7,475 nt of DNA from Longimicrobiales bacterium (lineage in GTDB: Bacteria; Gemmatimonadota; Gemmatimonadetes; Longimicrobiales; Gaopeijiaceae): the NCBI GenBank assembly GCA_028280205.1, contig JANQME010000310.1, forward strand, positions 1-7,475. The letters run 5' to 3'. The notes under the pieces were generated by a model. The model was not told the DNA's origin. It did not search any database and was given only the letters and a program-made list of their open reading frames with translations. The position numbers and the translations under genes were made by a program. Below are positions 5,649 to 7,475 of this stretch, one piece after another. Within the stretch, counting starts at the first letter, position 1, and each line of letters opens with the position of its first letter.

Positions 5649-7070
5649 TCAGCCCGTGGTCAGCTCGTACCCGTATCCGCCCACCTGCTCGGCGGAGTCG
5701 AACTGGATCGAGAAGATCTGCGCCATGTCGACCGCGCCCACCGAAACCGTCTCGGTGACCGTGCCCATGGCGCTGCCGTCATTCCGATAGAAGGTGAAGC
5801 GCAACGTGACGTCGGCGCCCTCGTCGAGCGTCTTGTTCACCACGGAGCCGTTCACCGTGGCTCCTCCGTTGGGAGCCCGGCGCATCGTAAGGTCGCTCAC
5901 GGCCACCTCGAGGGCGTCGACCATCTGGATGGCGGACTGCGTGGTCTCCTCGTCCTCGAGCTGGTTGGCCGACTGCGCGAGGATCAGGTACGCATTCTGA
6001 CTGTTCGGATCGAGCTCGATCCACCGCTCGGCGACTGGCGGCACGTCCGCGTAGGCGGAGTCGAGCTGGAGCGACCGGGCCCACATCTCGAGCGCGTCCC
6101 GGTTGTTCACGCTCGCTTCGGCGGCCGCCCCGAACGCCCGGACGGCCATGGTATAGTCGTTGCCCTGGTAGAAACCGACACCGATCCTGAAGTACTCGAC
6201 CGGCCCGAGCTCCGGAGACTCGAGAAGCTCCCCGTAGACCTGAGCCGCTTCGGCCTCGTTCCCCATCTCGGTGAGGATCGCGGCGAGACCCATCTTCAGG
6301 CTGGTGTCCTCCGGGTTCGCCGTCACCATCTCTTGGTACGTCCCGACGGCCTCCTCGAAGCGACCGGCGTCGGCGAGGACCTGCGCGCGAAGCAGCGGGA
6401 GCGGCTCGGCGGACTCCTGCCATGCGGTCGCCGTAGCAGAGTCGACGCCGGCGAGCACATCCGACTCCATGAAGGCGAGCGCTTCGTCGATCACCGCGAC
6501 CGCCTGATCGTGCTGGCGGAGCTGCGCGTAGAGCTGACCGAGCGTCACCATCGCTTCCGGCCGACCCTTGTAGATCGCGTTGGCCTGCTCGAAGTACTCG
6601 GCCGCGCGCTCGTAGTCGCCCGAGCCGACGAGCGGCGATGCCTGCTGGTACAGCTCGATCCACTTCGCCTCGCGGATCCCGATGAAGTCGAACTCGTAGA
6701 CGGGCCGCAGCTCCTGTGCGCGGTCGAAGTTCGTGCCCGCCGCCTGGTAGTCCTCGAGACCCATGGCGGCCATCGCGGCCAGCCGGTAGGCGAGCGGGTT
6801 CTCCGGATCTTCGGCGATCGCCAAGTCGGCGGCCGACGCGGCGGTCTCGTAGTGCATCCGCGCCTCGTCGGGCGTGGGCGCCTGCTCCGCGGCTTCGAGG
6901 GCGTCCTCGGCGGCCTCGGTGTTGTCGGTGTCGCGCGGGTTGACGCCGCCACCCCCCGCCATCGCGAGGATGTCGTCGCGGCTGCCGCCGCCGCCTCCAC
7001 CGCCTGAAGCGCAGCCGGTAAAGACGATTCCGAGTGCCATGACCAGGACGAGTCCGTTGCGGGCCTTCAT
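5649..7070 (-). CDS. TPR-repeat lipoprotein with FxLYD-like C-terminal domain
   Basis: This protein has 473 residues. ATG 7070 is preferred over an in-frame upstream start at 7142 because GGAGG lies 8 nt before it and it opens with a type II signal peptide: MKARNG, a hydrophobic core, and lipobox FTGC with Cys20. A linker with seven consecutive glycines (23-29) follows, then a flexible Gly/Asp-rich segment to about 60. From about 65 to 385 the protein is an alpha-helical solenoid of roughly eight tetratricopeptide-like repeats (clear ones near 93-122, 151-184, 224-253, 257-286, 291-320 and 358-385). Residues about 388-473 form a beta-sandwich-like domain with G-x-V-x-N and FTFYRNDGSAMGTV signatures, resembling FxLYD domains. 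It should sit on an envelope membrane facing the periplasm as a protein-binding scaffold; partners are unknown. It follows the uvrC end by 108 nt on the same strand. Confidence 0.9.
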   Translation of the reverse strand: MKARNGLVLVMALGIVFTGCASGGGGGGGSRDDILAMAGGGGVNPRDTDNTEAAEDALEAAEQAPTPDEARMHYETAASAADLAIAEDPENPLAYRLAAMAAMGLEDYQAAGTNFDRAQELRPVYEFDFIGIREAKWIELYQQASPLVGSGDYERAAEYFEQANAIYKGRPEAMVTLGQLYAQLRQHDQAVAVIDEALAFMESDVLAGVDSATATAWQESAEPLPLLRAQVLADAGRFEEAVGTYQEMVTANPEDTSLKMGLAAILTEMGNEAEAAQVYGELLESPELGPVEYFRIGVGFYQGNDYTMAVRAFGAAAEASVNNRDALEMWARSLQLDSAYADVPPVAERWIELDPNSQNAYLILAQSANQLEDEETTQSAIQMVDALEVAVSDLTMRRAPNGGATVNGSVVNKTLDEGADVTLRFTFYRNDGSAMGTVTETVSVGAVDMAQIFSIQFDSAEQVGGYGYELTTG

Positions 7071-7178
7071 CCGGGATTCCTCCGTCGGGGTCGAGTTCCT
7101 GTACAGACCGGTAAAGCTAGGCAGGTGCAAAAAGAGCGCCAAGGCCCAACGTCCGAGAGGCGGAGGTTGAATCAGCCG
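7071..7178. other. Gap between the uvrC end and the TPR lipoprotein start
   Basis: This holds the lipoprotein's Shine-Dalgarno site (GGAGG, 7079-7083 on the minus strand). A run of five T on the minus strand (7129-7133) lies about 45 nt past the uvrC stop, but only weak stems precede it, so I do not call a terminator. TTGCAC (7130-7125, minus) resembles a -35 box, but no good -10 sits at the right distance. Confidence 0.4.
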
Positions 7179-7316
7179 TCACCGTCCGAGGTACGTCAGG
7201 ATGCGGCTCGCAAGGGTCTCCGAGAAGCCCGGGATGCGGGCGATCTCGTCACGCGTGGCCTCCTTGACGCCCTTGACCGACCCGAAGCGGCGCAGGAGCA
7301 CGGTCTGGCGCTTCGG
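7179..7316 (-). CDS. uvrC: UvrC C-terminal fragment (excinuclease ABC subunit C), 5' part missing
   Basis: The minus strand ends an open frame with TGA at 7181-7179. The last 45 residues, from PKRQTVLLRRFGSVKGV through the motif IPGFSETLASRI to YLGR, are the tandem helix-hairpin-helix DNA-binding domain that closes UvrC. In the family this part reads GxGPKRxxxLLxxFGS followed by A-x-x-E-E-L and PGI-x-x-x-L-A-x-x-I. UvrC makes the dual incisions in nucleotide excision repair with UvrA and UvrB, and this domain is needed for incision at some lesions. The frame should continue for several hundred residues at higher coordinates, but family similarity stops near 7316-7325, where a xanthine dehydrogenase fragment on the other strand takes over. 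The visible piece is intact up to that break. The stop codon spacing and the downstream lipoprotein suggest this end is the authentic chromosome. Confidence 0.85.
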   Translation of the reverse strand, partial: PKRQTVLLRRFGSVKGVKEATRDEIARIPGFSETLASRILTYLGR

Positions 7317-7475
7317 ACGAGGGCCGGGTGACCTATGAGGCGGTCAACGCCTGCATCCAGTTCGTGCCGATGCTGCATGGCCGGACCGTCGCCACGGTCG
7401 AGGTGCTGAAGGGGCCGGCCGGAGAACTGCATCCGGTTCAGGCGGCGCTGCGCGACGCCCACGGATCGCAATGCG
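7316..7475 (+). CDS. xdhA: Xanthine dehydrogenase small subunit (XdhA) internal fragment, both ends missing
   Basis: The plus-strand frame with codons from about 7316 (GAC GAG GGC CGG GTG) reads DEGRVTYEAVNACIQF, then VPMLHGRTVATVE and LHPVQAALRDAHGSQC to the window edge. This is the N-terminal iron-sulfur region of bacterial XdhA: the AVNAC segment near the end of the plant-type [2Fe-2S] domain, and the HPVQxAxxxxHGSQC segment whose final Cys starts the second [2Fe-2S] cluster motif. In intact XdhA this lies roughly at residues 50-105. The subunit transfers electrons from the molybdenum site to FAD during hypoxanthine/xanthine oxidation. No start codon, ribosome site or upstream [2Fe-2S] cysteine motif is present. 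To the left the sequence abruptly becomes uvrC on the opposite strand. The gene is therefore broken or artificially joined here. Confidence 0.85.

Noticed and set aside
5523..7007. 494-codon open frame on the plus strand
   Set aside because: It is antisense to the TPR lipoprotein gene, which has a signal peptide, lipobox and repeats on the minus strand. The plus product is a low-complexity Arg/Val/Leu-rich shadow.
7071..7142. Extended N-terminus for the TPR lipoprotein
   Set aside because: ATG 7070 has a good ribosome site and starts the signal peptide. The extension would place 24 polar residues before it.
7125..7331. 68-codon plus-strand frame before the xdhA fragment
   Set aside because: It overlaps uvrC antisense, is not in the XdhA frame, and has no recognisable features.
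7196..7471. 91-codon minus-strand frame spanning the uvrC/xdhA junction
   Set aside because: It is in a different frame from UvrC, crosses the breakpoint, and is Arg/Ser-rich without domain character.
1..7475. CRISPR array, insertion sequence, integrase or toxin-antitoxin module
   Set aside because: I saw no regularly spaced repeats, transposase or integrase motifs, terminal inverted repeats or small paired toxin-antitoxin frames on either strand.

Overview
This is a GC-rich stretch (roughly two thirds G+C by eye) from a bacterium, very probably a diderm. Two genes encode lipoproteins with type II signal peptides, one is a periplasmic-type LytM/M23 peptidase, and one is an N-terminally anchored SGNH hydrolase-like protein. 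The gene content and style (DUF512 radical-SAM-like protein, Gly-rich TPR lipoprotein, isolated tRNA) would fit an environmental lineage such as Gemmatimonadota, but that is only an impression. Nothing here is diagnostic of a phylum.

Layout. (1) 1-1111, minus: N-terminal 370 residues of a DUF512 family protein (PDZ plus CX3CX2C iron-sulfur motif), running off the left edge. (2) 1112-1310: a divergent intergenic gap. (3) 1311-2687, plus: an M23 peptidase lipoprotein with two C-terminal SH3-like repeats, closed by a hairpin over its stop codon. (4) 2777-3551, minus: a tight two-gene unit, a zinc-ribbon two-TM membrane protein followed 7 nt later by a small MotA/TolQ/ExbB-like three-TM protein. 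(5) 3552-3689: a divergent gap. (6) 3690-5336, plus: an SGNH hydrolase-like membrane-anchored protein, then a VOC/glyoxalase-fold protein 42 nt downstream. (7) 5343-5376: a strong two-sided hairpin separating these from a convergent tRNA-Gly(CCC) on the minus strand at 5392-5464. (8) 5649-7070, minus: a TPR lipoprotein with an FxLYD-like C-terminal domain, preceded by (9) the C-terminal end of UvrC (stop at 7179, minus).

The right end is anomalous. At about 7316 the uvrC reading stops in the middle of the gene. The remaining ~160 bases are, on the opposite strand, an internal piece of the iron-sulfur domain of a xanthine dehydrogenase small subunit (XdhA). Neither gene has an end at the join, so this looks like a chimeric contig end or a rearrangement breakpoint rather than normal gene order.

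Apart from that junction, the window reads as ordinary chromosomal housekeeping and cell-envelope genes. I found no CRISPR array, insertion sequence, phage gene, toxin-antitoxin pair or obvious defence system. The least explained piece is the zinc-ribbon plus TolQ-like pair.
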